NCBI GenBank assembly: GCA_022376515.1
Contig: WTXI01000023.1
Coordinates: forward strand, 1 to 64,000
Direction: 5' to 3'
DNA length: 64,000 bases
Source of the DNA: Lactifluus volemus
Taxonomy: Eukaryota > Basidiomycota > Agaricomycetes > Russulales > Russulaceae
How positions within the stretch are numbered: position 1 is the stretch's first letter; the number at the start of each line of letters is the position of its first letter. Below are positions 1 through 10,161 of this stretch, one piece after another. Under the pieces are notes generated by a model that saw nothing but the letters and a program-made list of their open reading frames with translations, was not told where the DNA came from and made no database searches. The translations under genes and the position numbers were made by a program.

Positions 1-1095
1 AGGATGTTGATTTTGGATGAGGAAGCGTAGTGGACTGAGCGTGAATCGACGATGCGCACACCAGTACGAGGGTCGATGGGATGGATGGGCAGGTGTGCGG
101 ACGCAGACGAGGCGGAGTGGGTGTGCAGGGGGGATAGTGTCAAGGACGAGGGAAGAATTCCGAGTCCTATAAGCAACAAATTTGTATCACCAGTGAACAA
201 AGAAATAGTGGGGGCATCGCACCTGACAACACCTGGCAGGGAAGCCCCCCAGACGCCCCAACACTCCTCCAATCTGAAGAGAGCTCCCCAGCACAATCGT
301 AACGACGACCTCATCTCCTTCTCATCACGTGAACTCATTCTCTTTGTTGTCCACTCTAAGTCCCATTTTTATTTCCAGGGATGCTCCCCACGATTTTCGG
401 GGGTGAGTCCGAGCGAGTCCAGACGATGGTTTTGGGGGGACGCCACATGATAGTGCCAGTTGCTGGTGTCAGGCGTTCGGATGATCGCGACAGCGATACC
501 AGCACAATCTGACACCAGCGACTATGCAGAACGTGCGCGGCGGTCGAGGCGTTGGTCGTGGTGACTCATGGGACCGTGAGCGCAAACGCAGGGAGAGAAG
601 CTGGGAGCAGTACGTTTCTGCAGTGTGAACAGCCCTGGATGTTTGAGGCGGTGGGTGGTGGCAGTTGGGAGGGGCAGAATGTGGCACGAAAACATGGTTG
701 CGGGCCTGAGGTCAGCGACACAACCACGGCTGACCTTGCGTCTGGATGCTTCGGAAATAGTGGGTCAACAAATACAAACTTAGGGGCAGACTAATCATAA
801 ATCAGTGCCATGTGCTGAAACACAATGGCCAGAAAAAAAATGCAAAAAGGGCAAAAAAACACGGAGTGAGAGTGAGACATTCTGCCAAGTTTGGTGTTGG
901 TGGTGGTGCTGGTACAAACAACCCCCCTTAAGCACACAGTTGGCAGCTGTAGCAGTGACGAGGGTGAGGGCAACCAGTTAGGGCAAGTAGGGGCATTGGT
1001 TGACCTTCTGGTTTCGGCTGAAATCAAGGTCAGTGAGTCAGTTGTAGCAGGTGACATGTGACCACTACCCGCAGGCACGGGTGCGTGAAACGCAG
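1..1095. other. Left-edge region without a recognisable gene
   Basis: Several short open frames on both strands show no domain or motif I recognise. The minus strand of about 1-110 reads like coding sequence over a short stretch (a segment containing L-P-I-H-P-I-D-P-R-T-G), but it runs off the window and cannot be named. A perfect 11-bp inverted repeat (gctggtgtcag at 462-472 against 509-519, 36-nt loop) is present. The 5' half of array gene A, expected to the left of 11,640, is not found here, so this is probably more mobile DNA or flank. Confidence 0.3.
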
Positions 1096-1479
1096 TCTGC
1101 GGGTAAGGGTTTGGCCAGGGTAGAGGCAACCGTACCCTGACCCCTAGCATCAGGAAAATCCAAGTTTTTCTTAACAGCGCTTGAGCATGCTTAATATGAC
1201 TTAACAACACTTCTAAGCACTTTTAAGCAAAATGTCTCTAAGCTGGCCATGCTTAGGCTAAGCTAGGTCTTCTCCTTAATTTGACTTAGCCAGGGCTTAT
1301 TGATGCTTATTTTGGGCTTAGTTCACTTAAATGGCAGCTTAGATCTGTGCTTACCAAAAGTTTTCAAGCACACAGATTTAGGGCAATAAAAATCATATAT
1401 TGAGCTAAACTACAACATGACTATGTACAGGAGACAATGGTTCCACCAGCCTTGGTGGAACAGCCCTGGCAGGGGTGGG

Positions 1480-2030
1480 GGCTGTAGGGCCACCGGGAGG
1501 TGGTGGTGGTGGTGGTGGAGGCGTGGGAGGAGGCTGCAGGAGGCGTGGGAGGAGGCGCGGGAGGGAGCGTGGGGCGTGGGAGGCACGAGAGAACGCGCGG
1601 GAGGAGGCGAGGCGCGTGGAAGGCACAAGAGAACGCGCAGGTGGAGGCGAGGTGCATGGGAGGCGAGAGAGAACGCGCGGGAGGAGGCGAGGCGCGCGGG
1701 AGGCGTGAGAGAACGCACGGGACGCACAGGAGGCGTGGGGCACGAGGGAGCGAGGAAGCGCAGGAGGAAGCGCAGGAGAAGGCGCGGGACATGGGAGGAG
1801 GCACAGGAGGTGCGGGAGGAGGCGTGGGAGGAGGCACGGGAGGCGCAGGAGGAGGCACGGGAGGAGGCGCAAGACGTAGGAGGAGGAGGCACGAGACGTA
1901 GGAGGAGGAGGTGTGAGATGTAGGAGGAGGAGGCGCAGGGGGGTGGTGGTCCAGGCAGCAGAGGCGGCAGCGCGGGAGGAGGTAGTCAAGGAGGAGGAGG
2001 AGGCGACGAAAAAAAAGAAAAAAAAAAAAG
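1480..2030. repeat. Purine-rich GGAGGC minisatellite
   Basis: The + strand is almost all G and A with periodic C, built from degenerate units such as gggaggaggc and gaggcgcgtgggaggc. Frames in all directions are open only because of this composition, so none is taken as a gene. G-runs spaced by one to three bases could fold into quadruplexes. The same type of sequence resumes at 11036 beyond the retroelement, so the chromovirus inserted inside this repeat tract. Confidence 0.7.
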
Positions 2031-2163
2031 TCAGTTCACGTTGAGGCAGGGCAGGCAGCGTGATAACATACCAGGACATCGGCGCAGGCAGCGCGACAAC
2101 GTAGACTGCCTCACAGAGGCAGTGGATCCAAGAGGAAACAAAAGCGGTGGGGGAGGCACAGGC

Positions 2164-2168
2164 ACAGG
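2164..2168. repeat. Target-site duplication, left copy (acagg)
   Basis: The 5-bp acagg next to the left LTR is repeated at 11036-11040 directly after the right LTR. A 5-bp duplication flanking TG...CA ends is the signature of LTR-retrotransposon integration. Confidence 0.9.
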
Positions 2169-3053
2169 TGTCACGGTTCACAGGGACCGTGGCTCGAAGT
2201 GAGCTTCAGTGATCAATTAAAGAACGTGCAGACAAGTTCCTGTGAAGGATAGACTTGACCGTGCGAACTCTCGGTTCTGTATCGCGTGAGGCGGATAGTG
2301 CGGGCCGGCGCACGCGATGGTCGGAGTTTCCGTTCCCAAAGAGGATAGACGGTGGCAGATGAATGAAAGACGATCTGTAGGTTCAACCGCAATGCGGGCA
2401 CGAGTGTAATTGGAGCGCAAGGGATGCTCGCCTTCCAAGGACACTCGTGGGAGGTTGAACTAAGGTTCTAGGATGGACGCGGGGTGAGAAGTGGGGACTA
2501 CTTCTCACAACGCGTTCGTATTAGGGTTCAGGCGTCTGGGGACTTGTTTCACGGAAATGGAACAAGTTCACAGATGTCTGATCGTGGCGCGAAGTACCTG
2601 GATCAAGGTACGAAGAGGGTGATTCACAAGATGAGAGGAAGAGGTGACGCTTGGATCGAATCGGTGAACAACAACTGTGATTCTGGACGAAGCTGAAGCT
2701 GGGGCTTTAGCTCGTCCATAGGGCCCTATTTATGTGTACAGAGGGCCAGCCAACTATCCTACAAAGGTCACAGTAAAGTAGCGAAGTCAAGACCATTGAC
2801 TAAGGACCTGAGTCAGTTCTGATGACTCAAGAACTGACTCAGTGCGTCTGACTCAAGATCTGAGTCAAGAACGCTGACTCAAGACTTGAGTCATGATCCC
2901 TGAGTCAAATACACGTCCAAAACGGCGATGCACAGCCCCTAGAAGTCAAACAGAGGGGGCTGGCCAAAGAAAGGGGTCCTAGGTCGTAACATAAGTCGAA
3001 AAATGGACAGAAAGCAGTAAGAAATGGGCCGGGCGGCCCACATAACCGTAACA
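2169..3053 (-). repeat. 3' LTR of the chromovirus
   Basis: 885 bp starting tgtcacggtt and ending ccgtaaca on the + strand, matching 10162-11035 along its length. It contains a TATTTAT box (ATAAATA on the coding strand) and a run of gagtca/tgactc words. Most differences from the other LTR are single-base length changes concentrated around 2470-2575. Confidence 0.93.
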
Positions 3054-3056
3054 GTA

Positions 3057-3067
3057 CCCTCTCTCCT
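3057..3067 (-). promoter_or_regulatory. Polypurine tract of the chromovirus
   Basis: On the coding strand this reads AGGAGAGAGGG, lying three bases inside the 3' LTR. That is where the purine primer for plus-strand DNA synthesis is expected in LTR elements. Confidence 0.7.
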
Positions 3068-3090
3068 AGGCGCATGTACCACCATGCGCC

Positions 3091-4543
3091 TCAGTCACCT
3101 CTGTCCATAGATTCCCAGTCAATGTCCTCCCAGAGCGCCTCACCTGCATCCACATCATCCGCGTCATACTCATCCCAGAGATGAGCAACGGGCCGCAACT
3201 CCGTGGCCTTGACAGGACAGTTCCTCCCATAGTACTGGTGGTCAGGGAAGACCCGGCATCTGTGAACGGTGCAACGCGCATGGGGGTGGTGACAGTCGTG
3301 GGAGTAATGCCCCTTCTTCTGGCAATAGAGGCACTCCCTCCACAAGGGGCAATCTTCATATTTGTGGTCCACCCCGTCCCTGTTGCACTTGCCACAATAA
3401 AATGACTTTCTCCCCTTCCTCTTGCGCTTGCCAGTGATTTTCAGAGGGCTGACTCCGGAATCACCACCAGACGGTCCCCCATGCGACGAAGACGCGATGA
3501 CGCGTGAACGTAGGCCGTCCCCATCTGCTGCACGTATCCCCTGGAGTTGATGAGCACCGTCACCTGCAGAAGGTTGGGCCCAACTGAAGACCTTCCAGGG
3601 ATCGTAAGGGGATTCGGATCGCAGCGCGTGGGGGTCTCCAGCGACATGACTTCTGGCCGGAACCTCATGTCCGCTGCTAGCGTCTCCAGGGCTTCCTGGA
3701 TAGGTGAGAGTTGGGGAGGCGGTGTCGGTCCTGGGAGAGGAGATGGGGTCCTTGGATGGTACGAGGGGCTTCGGCGAGGCTCCTGGCGAGGCGAGCGGGT
3801 GGCCCTCCTGTACGGTGGAGGTGCTGATCTGGGTTGGTTCTGCTGGGGTGTCCGCGGCAAGGGACGTCTCTGAGAGGGACCACTCTCCCCCCTCACAGAC
3901 CGCGAGGGAGTTGAACGACGAGTCGAGGAGTTGGAGGTAGTCCTCCTCTGAGTTGGGGTATGGGAACGCAAGCTGTAAGGCATTACTCATGGAGGAGGAG
4001 GTAGTGGGAGTGATGATGGTGCGGATTTGTCTTTTCCTCTTTGCTTTTATCCTCCCTCCCCCTATTGCATTGGGGTTGCGTTGATAGAACTCCTTGATTA
4101 GTTCTGGAGCCTTCACATTGTCAGTGGGTTCCCAACTATCATGAGCGGGTGAGTATCCCTTCCAACGAAGGAGATATTCAAGCTTTTCTGCCCTCCCTTT
4201 CTTGCGCGCATCAATGATTTGCTCCACCTCATATTCCGGTTCACCTTCCATCAGATCAGGTGGCGGCTCTGTGAAGTTGCGCCCATGTTCCTCCATCTCC
4301 TTGTAAGGTGTTAACAAGGACGCATGGAAGACATTGTGAATGCGCCAGTGTGGGGGAAGCTGAAGGCGGTACACCACTGGGGAAATGACGTCAATGATGG
4401 GGAATGGACCATATCTTTTGGGTCCCAACTTTGCGGACGGGTATATTGTCTTTAGGTTTGTTCCCTCCAACAATACTTGTTGTCCTTTTTCGAATGGGTG
4501 GAAGTGCCTTTGACCCTTCTTTCTCTGGCGTCTCTTCAGCCAC
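3091..4543 (-). pseudogene. Chromovirus pol C-terminus: end of integrase, chromodomain and zinc-knuckle extension
   Basis: This is the 3' part of pol, cut off from the main pol frame by the solo LTR at 4544-5150. The frame is open from the insertion junction to a stop at 3091. It begins with the integrase-tail segment W-L-K-R-R-Q-R-K-K-G. A GPY/F-type region (G-P-K-R-Y-G-P-F) follows, then a chromodomain (Y-E-V-E-Q-I-I-D, then L-L-R-W-K-G-Y, then W-E-P), which in chromoviruses steers integration to marked chromatin. After a Ser/Pro-rich linker of roughly 200 residues comes a Cys/His-rich segment (C-G-K-C, then C-L-Y-C-Q-K-K-G-H-Y-S-H-D-C, then more C/H pairs) and an acidic C-terminus. A zinc-knuckle extension after a chromodomain is not the common layout. 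It is called a pseudogene only because it is detached from the rest of pol. Confidence 0.88.
3441..3983 (-). CDS. Overlapping 180-residue frame inside the chromovirus 3' coding region
   Basis: This frame starts at an ATG (3983) and stays open for 180 codons in a different frame from the chromodomain/zinc-knuckle protein. Its first half is basic and rich in Pro, Ser and Arg, with one P-P-P-Y. Its second half has a varied, protein-like composition (for example L-L-Q-V-T-V-L-I-N-S-R-G-Y). The main frame over the same DNA is a low-complexity linker. It may be a real overlapping gene, a remnant of frame usage before an indel, or chance. Confidence 0.3.
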   Translation of the reverse strand: MPYSLRSHTPTQRRTTSNSSTRRSTPSRSVRGESGPSQRRPLPRTPQQNQPRSAPPPYRRATRSPRQEPRRSPSYHPRTPSPLPGPTPPPQLSPIQEALETLAADMRFRPEVMSLETPTRCDPNPLTIPGRSSVGPNLLQVTVLINSRGYVQQMGTAYVHASSRLRRMGDRLVVIPESAL

Positions 4544-5150
4544 TGTTATGGACTGACACGTGTTTGCTGACTCATACTATACATTTTTGGACTGATGACT
4601 CATTTCTACTGACTCCCTTGCTGATGTGGATGGACTGCCGATCGCTTTGTTTCAGATCGCTTACTTACTTTTCTCACGATACAGCCTCACACAGCACCGT
4701 ACAGCCGCAAGTAACAGCCACATGCACAGGATGACTCGCTGATTCCTGAAACATGTTTCAAACCCTGAAAGCTGTACGAAGGTCACAGCCCCTACGGCTG
4801 TGCACATAGCCTCGTCTTCTTATATATAAACCTTGTACTTTCTACCTTAGAGACCTTAAGTCTCAGTTTTGTTTCGCAATCCAAGTCCTTCTATCTATTA
4901 GAACCTTGTCTTGCCTAGAAGCATCCGACCTGAGAGAACCCTCTTGACATCACTCTTCACGACTTCTTGACACTTTGGTCTTATCCCTAAGCCCAAAGCC
5001 CTTGACCTCTGAAACGCTCTTGACTTAGTCGTTTACTAAGTCTCATCTTTGTCGAACCTTTGATCTTGACTTGCACGTCTTGCAAGTCTAGTTCTTGACT
5101 TCACGAACGAACGTACACTTCGTACAAAGGTCCCACTTGGAACCTTAACA
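4544..5150 (+). mobile_element. Solo LTR inserted in chromovirus pol
   Basis: 607 bp starting tgttatgg and ending ccttaaca, flanked by the 5-bp duplication gccac (4539-4543 and 5151-5155). It has no coding capacity. A tatatataaa box at 4821-4830 sets the likely orientation as +. The insertion point interrupts the conserved integrase-tail segment ending V-Q-E-L-W-L, which resumes on the other side. The LTR does not match the other LTRs in this window, so it is a third LTR family, left by recombination between two LTRs of a full element. Confidence 0.88.
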
Positions 5151-7623
5151 GCCACAGTTCCTGCACCCTTCTGATAGCATCTTGAGCGCGCTCCCTAGCC
5201 TCCTTTAGCCACATTTGCCTCTGATGCAATGCAGGGACATTCGTGACCTTTCCAGAGAGGCGAATGATTGGGTTTGCGCCCCACAAGAGCTCAAAGGGTG
5301 TCTTCTTTGTGCTCGCATTTGGCCAGGAATTGTGGACAAATTGGGCGAGAGGAAGAAGGTTTGCCCAGTCGTCTTGTTGGCTGCTTCCATATATTCGCAA
5401 GTATTGCTCCACCCATTGATTAGCGCGTTCTGATTGTCCATCAGTCTGCGGATGATAGGCAGAACTGATGTTTTGTGTAACTCCTAGCAGTTCACACATT
5501 TGGCGGGTGAAATGTGCAGTGAAACGGGGATCTCTGTCCGAAATGATGTGACGGGGACAGCCAAAAAGGGGGAAGATGTGTTCCACATAGAGCCGGGCCA
5601 CTTCCTCTGTGTCAATTGTCTTTTGACAGGGCAAGAAGAAGGCTGCCTTCGAGCAATCATGGTCCACTATCGTCAGGATTGAGTCATATCCTTTTGAAAC
5701 TGGGAGATCGGTGATGAGATCGAGTGAAATTGTCTGGAAGGGGATCGCTTTTCGTTCAACAGTGATTGGCATTAGCGGTGGTTTGGGTTTCACGGTATTG
5801 GGTTTCGTCATTTGGCAAGTTGCACACCCCTTGACGTAGTTCTGGACATATTGCCTCATCGTTGGCCACCAGTAGTCCTCTGACACCTTCTGAAGTGTTG
5901 TGGCGATGCCAGGATGTCCAGCCAAAGCATGATTATGATACTCATGCAAGATCTGTCGTTTAAGATCTCCCTGGTCTGCGACTACTGGTCTCCCCTGGTG
6001 CACCCAGTGGTGATTCACTGAGTCAAGTGGGTATGAACGATGCAGCTCTGCAAAGTAGTCCGGTGTGCGTGCTTGCCAATCCCAGACTTGCTGCTCGAGA
6101 TTACTGACTTCTGTTGCCCGCGCAAAGAGTTTGTCTGGGAGGACAAGGGTGTTTTCGTTATCATGCTTCCCCTCATCCACCCCTGGTGGTCTGGACAGCG
6201 CGTCAGCCTTGTTCAGCTTGCCTGGGCGGTGTACTAGTTTGTAATTGTAGTCAGCAAGGTTGCTGAGGTACCTTGCTACGCGTCGATTGATTCTCTGAGG
6301 TTGCCAATAGTATCGAAGGTTATTGTGATCGGTGTGGACAATGGTGGTAAAGGGGGAGGAGAGGAACAGATGTCTCCACCGTCGCAACCCTCGAATCACC
6401 GCCAAAAGTTCTCTGTCATGGACATCGTACCCTCTCTCAGCCTCATTCAATGTTTGAGAGTGGTAGCCCACTGGGCAGAGTCTTTGTTTGTCATTTCGCT
6501 GATAGAGGATGGCCCCAGTGGCATACTGAGACGCATCTACCTCCATCTCGAAAGGGCGGTCATAGTCAGGTCGTTGGAGGACAGGGTCAGATTCTACAAT
6601 CTGGAGGAGTGCATCCAAAGCCTTGGTGCACTCATCCGTCCATTTAAATGGTCGTCCCTTCTTCAATAGGGTTGTGAGCGGGGCTGCGAGGTGTGCGAAG
6701 TGGGGAATGAATGGTCTTTGATATCCCAAGACCCCAAGCGTGCTCCGTACTTCCTTTACTGAGGATAAGGTTCGAGGCCATTGAGACAGTCCCTTCCTCT
6801 TTGTGGGGTCGATGCGGATGGTTCCCTGCTCCATGCGAATGCCAAGGTAGTCAATGCTGGTTCGCTCAAACTTGCACTTCGACAATTTGAGGTAAAAGGA
6901 TTCTTGGCGAAACATCTCGAGGATTTCTCGAACTATCTTCCGATGCTCTTCCACGTCTCCCCCAGTGGCAATCAAAACATCGTCCATATACACAAACACC
7001 TTCCCTGGGTAGCGGTTCATGATCCTAGCAAAGACCCGGTCCATGCAACGCTGGAAGGTGGCTGGAGAGTTCTGGAGGCCGAAGAGCATCACCTTCGGCT
7101 GATACAGACCAAAGGGAGTCTTAAACGCAGCTTTCCATCGATCCTCAGGACGAATTTGAATGTTGTGATAGCCCCAACGAATGTCTAATGCCGTGAAGAG
7201 GGTGCGCCCATGCAAGGCTTCCAAAATTTGCTCAATGCGAGGGATGGGGTACACATCTCGCACTGTCCAGCTGTTTACTTCTCTGTAGTCTTGGATGGGG
7301 CGAAGACCCCCATCTCTCTTCTTTATGAAGAACCAGGGAGTTGACCAGGGAGAGTTGGACTTTTCAATAAATCCCCATCGTTCATTCTCCTCTATGAATT
7401 TCTGGGTCGCCTCTCTCTCTTCCCTGGTGAGCGCGTAGACTTTACAATTGATGGTGGCTGGGGCATCCTCCTTCAAGACGATGGCATGATCTTCTGGTCG
7501 TGATGGTGGGAAGCGATGGGACTTCTCTTCGTCAAAGATGTCCGCATAGTCTTGGTACTGGGTGGCAATACCTCTCGTTCCACCCCACTGTTCAATTGTT
7601 CTTGGTGCGCCTTTATGGCCCAC
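5151..7623 (-). pseudogene. Chromovirus pol: reverse transcriptase, RNase H and integrase
   Basis: The longest pol frame is open for over 800 codons; its last residues run into the solo LTR and stop at 5101. In order: a reverse transcriptase with the active-site motif Y-M-D-D in V-F-V-Y-M-D-D-V-L-I and upstream L-D-I-R-W-G-Y-H; an RNase H with V-D-A-S-Q-Y-A-T-G and H-D-R-E-L-L-A; a zinc-binding H-H-C-C integrase N-terminus (H-x-L-A-G-H-P-G, then C-A-T-C); and a D-D-E integrase core (L-D-L-I-T-D-L-P, I-S-D-R-D-P-R-F, Y-H-P-Q-T-D-G-Q-S-E-R). Gene order RT-RH-IN places it in Ty3/gypsy. The 5' end is frameshifted from the protease near 7620-7750, and the 3' end is cut by the solo LTR. Confidence 0.93.
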
Positions 7624-7629
7624 TCCTGG

Positions 7630-8140
7630 GCCACATTGGTGCGATCAATGCGTGCTTCCTTTCTTTCTCTGTCGATATGTTGTTGTCGAAGTTTCAGGTG
7701 TTTTCTCCACATTGTTTCAATACGAATGTCTCCTTCTTGTACCCTCCCTTTGTCCAATCAATGCGAGGATTGAATTCAGAGAGCCATGGGTACCCCAATA
7801 GGACTCGATCGTGACCGAGGTTGGTGATATAGAACCTTTGAAGGGCATCTCTATCACCGACTACGCATCGAAGCGTGCAGTATTCCGTGAGAGTTCCCTC
7901 CTTGTTTTCAGTCCCATCAACATTAAACACTTGTCGAGGTCGATCGAGTTTTCTGGTTCCTATTCCCCAACGTCGGACTGTGCGTCGGTCCACAAAGTTT
8001 TCGGTTGCTCCACTGTCGACAAGGACTTTGTCTGCGATCGTTTTCGTGACTGAGGCGAATGAAACTGGTAGATTCAAGGCATTGGCATAGCTAATGTACA
8101 TTGTTTCAGTCCTAAAGCTCGTAACCAGATCGCGCGGCAC
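7630..8140 (-). pseudogene. Chromovirus aspartic protease region
   Basis: The frame ending at 7694 carries the retropepsin active-site motif V-L-V-D-S-G-A-T followed by E-N-F-V-D, then a G-Y-P-W-L segment, as in gypsy proteases. Near 7745 the conserved sequence moves to another frame (a segment containing D-K-G-R-V-Q-E-G-D, open to 7473), and near 7620-7630 it moves again into the reverse-transcriptase frame. At least two frameshifts therefore separate protease and RT in this copy. Confidence 0.82.
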
Positions 8141-8147
8141 GAGCTCT

Positions 8148-9753
8148 TCAAAAATCCGGAGTCGCAGACTTGACTTGTTCAGAGATCATTTCGTTCATAA
8201 TGTGGTCCTTGTCTTCGTCTGATAGGGCCCAGAGTCCCTTCTTCAGAGCTTCCCGATCGATAACTTTGTCTTCTTGTTCCTCTCCTCGACAACTCTGGCG
8301 CGGACGCTGAGGAGGGGTTTTTACATTGCTTTGGAACTTCTTCTTCTTGCTTGGGCATTGCCGACTCATATGCCCTTGCTGCTGGCAGTTGAAACAGCGT
8401 CCCTCTGCCATAAGCTTCTTCTTTTCCTCTTGGGAGAGGGGAGTAGTGCGAATGGCATCTACATCCATGGCGTCTGAATGTGGCTGCTTGGCCTCGACTG
8501 CGGTTGGTTTCTTCCAAGGGCCATGGCCCATTGGGCGCGTCTCTGTGCTGAGGTGCGTGCACGAGGCGGCATATCATCCACCGCAATTTTGGCTTCCATC
8601 CACTTCCATGAAAGGTGAGGGCCGCGCTTTGCCATGCCGCAAGGGTTCGAGGAAGGGCATCTGTTCGCTCGATGATGTTTCGATGGAGGGTTTTGTTCAA
8701 CCCTGCGCGGAACCGCCAAAGGGTTCCTGGATCATCAGCGCCCCATTGGGCCAGCTCCCGCAGGTTGTTGAACTTGTTTATGTAGGTTCCCAAGTCGTTC
8801 CCCCGCATCTCTAGATCCAGCATTTGTCCCAGAGCAGCCTCCCGTTCCGTCACATCTCAATATTGGCGGACGAACGCGGCATTGAAATTTTCCCAGACCA
8901 GGTCTGAGTCCGGGTCAATGCCATCAGGGTCTGTTGGGTCGCGTCGAAATGCCCTGACCCCTCTGCTAATGACAGCAAATTGTGCATGCACCCATTGGTC
9001 AACATCTGGTCCCACCATGAGACCCATCGCAGTAAGGCAGCGAAGATAGGGGTTTGCCATGGTCTCATGGTTGTGGTTGAGTTCCCAATAGATGTTGAAC
9101 GCCTGAATGAAGCGTTGGAGGTCATTTCTTGCCCCAGTAAAGATGCGAGGGGGTAAGCCTCTCAGACCCGCATGGCCCTGAGGTTGTTGAGGTTGCTGGG
9201 CGGCGGCTTGAGCTGCTCCTCCGCCCCCACCTCCACCTCCTCCGCCTCCACCTCCGCCTCCTCCTCCACCTCCGCCTCCACCACCTCCCGAGTGTGCCCC
9301 ACTCGAAGGTCCTCCTCCAGATGGTCCAGAGGAGCTGGCTCCGACCGGGACAAGGGCTGTGAGGGCTTGGGTGGCCCTCGCATATGCCGCTCTGTCCACT
9401 GGTCCAATGAGCGAGGGGTGTGGTGTGATAGGTGGAATAGGGATGTTCACAAATGCGGGGGCGTCAATTAGCATCCCTGACTCTGGATCGCTGACCATGG
9501 ATACACTCGATATGGATTGATCCATTGGTAGTTGAATCGTAGGTATTTGTAATGGTGGTGATGATACTTGGGGAGCAGGTGCGTGAAGAAGTTGCTGAAG
9601 ACTTTGTGTGGACGCTTGCAGCGGGGCTTGTAGCGGTTGAATAGCTGGTTCTAGTACTTGTTCTGGTTGTTGATATCGAAATCTGGACCCCGCCGATGAC
9701 GCGCTGCGATTAGAGCCGGTAGGCGAAGGTACTGGTGAGGGTACTGGTGTCAA
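8148..9753 (-). pseudogene. Chromovirus gag with poly-Gly tract and zinc knuckle
   Basis: The N-terminal part (9753 to 8860) is Pro/Ser/Gln-rich with a long Gly run encoded at about 9223-9300, then a capsid-like segment (F-I-Q-A-F-N-I-Y-W and W-V-H-A-Q-F-A). It is closed by an in-frame TGA at 8857-8859, and the same frame then continues with a typical gag segment (G-T-Y-I-N-K-F-N-N-L). A frameshift between about 8640 and 8550 moves the coding sequence to the frame that holds the zinc knuckle C-F-N-C-Q-Q-Q-G-H-M-S-R-Q-C and ends at 8148. No ATG is obvious at the start of the 9753 frame. Gag would package RNA and form particles, but this copy cannot make it. Confidence 0.85.
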
Positions 9754-9754
9754 T

Positions 9755-10111
9755 GTGTGGTCGCGTGGTCTGGGTGTTGCGGATCGCTTGGTATATACCA
9801 GCCTAATCCCAACACTTGTCTTGCAAGTTCTGGTATGATGTTCTCTCGTTTAGAAGCGTATACTTCTTTGTCTGGGGCCCACGCAATAGAATACCACTGG
9901 TTGTTGATAAATTCAACAGTCTGTGACGCTCCGTCAGGAGCGTTGATCGATAAGAGTTCTTCTTGGGGTTCTCAGGGTCGTTGTGCCAATATGCACTTCC
10001 AACTATATGCGGGGCGAGGTCTGGGGCGGTGCGAGTGGTGACGAGGGTCCAATACCCTGGCTGTTCGGTCCAACCAACTGTTATCGACGCCGTTCTGTCT
10101 GTTTCTGGCAC
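9755..10111 (-). pseudogene. Broken open frame in the chromovirus leader
   Basis: Minus-strand sequence just inside the 5' LTR reads as protein-like in two consecutive frames: first a segment with Y-W-T-L-V-T-T-R-T-A-P-D, then after a frameshift near 9965 one with F-I-N-N-Q-W-Y-S-I-A-W-A-P. It ends at a TGA near 9753, where gag begins in another frame. It may be a gag N-terminal domain or a separate leader ORF. I do not recognise a domain. Confidence 0.45.
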
Positions 10112-10150
10112 ACACTCCTTCCTAGACTCTTAGGAGGAGTGGGGAAGGGA

Positions 10151-10161
10151 GCTTCAGCTTA
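10151..10161 (-). promoter_or_regulatory. Self-priming primer-binding site
   Basis: Directly inside the 5' LTR the coding strand reads taagctgaagctccc. The 11-mer AAGCTGAAGCT is perfectly complementary to AGCTTCAGCTT inside the LTR (10662-10672), where the RNA is predicted to start. It lacks the TGG expected for a tRNA-primed site. Tf1-group elements prime by pairing the RNA 5' end with this site. Confidence 0.65.

Noticed and set aside
1405..2181. Long overlapping open frames on both strands (up to 258 codons)
   Set aside because: They exist in every frame because the GGAGGC-type tract lacks A/T-containing stops. Composition is extreme and no domain is visible.
9172..9471. Open frames opposite the gag poly-Gly tract
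   Set aside because: They are reading-frame shadows of the Gly codons and have no independent support.
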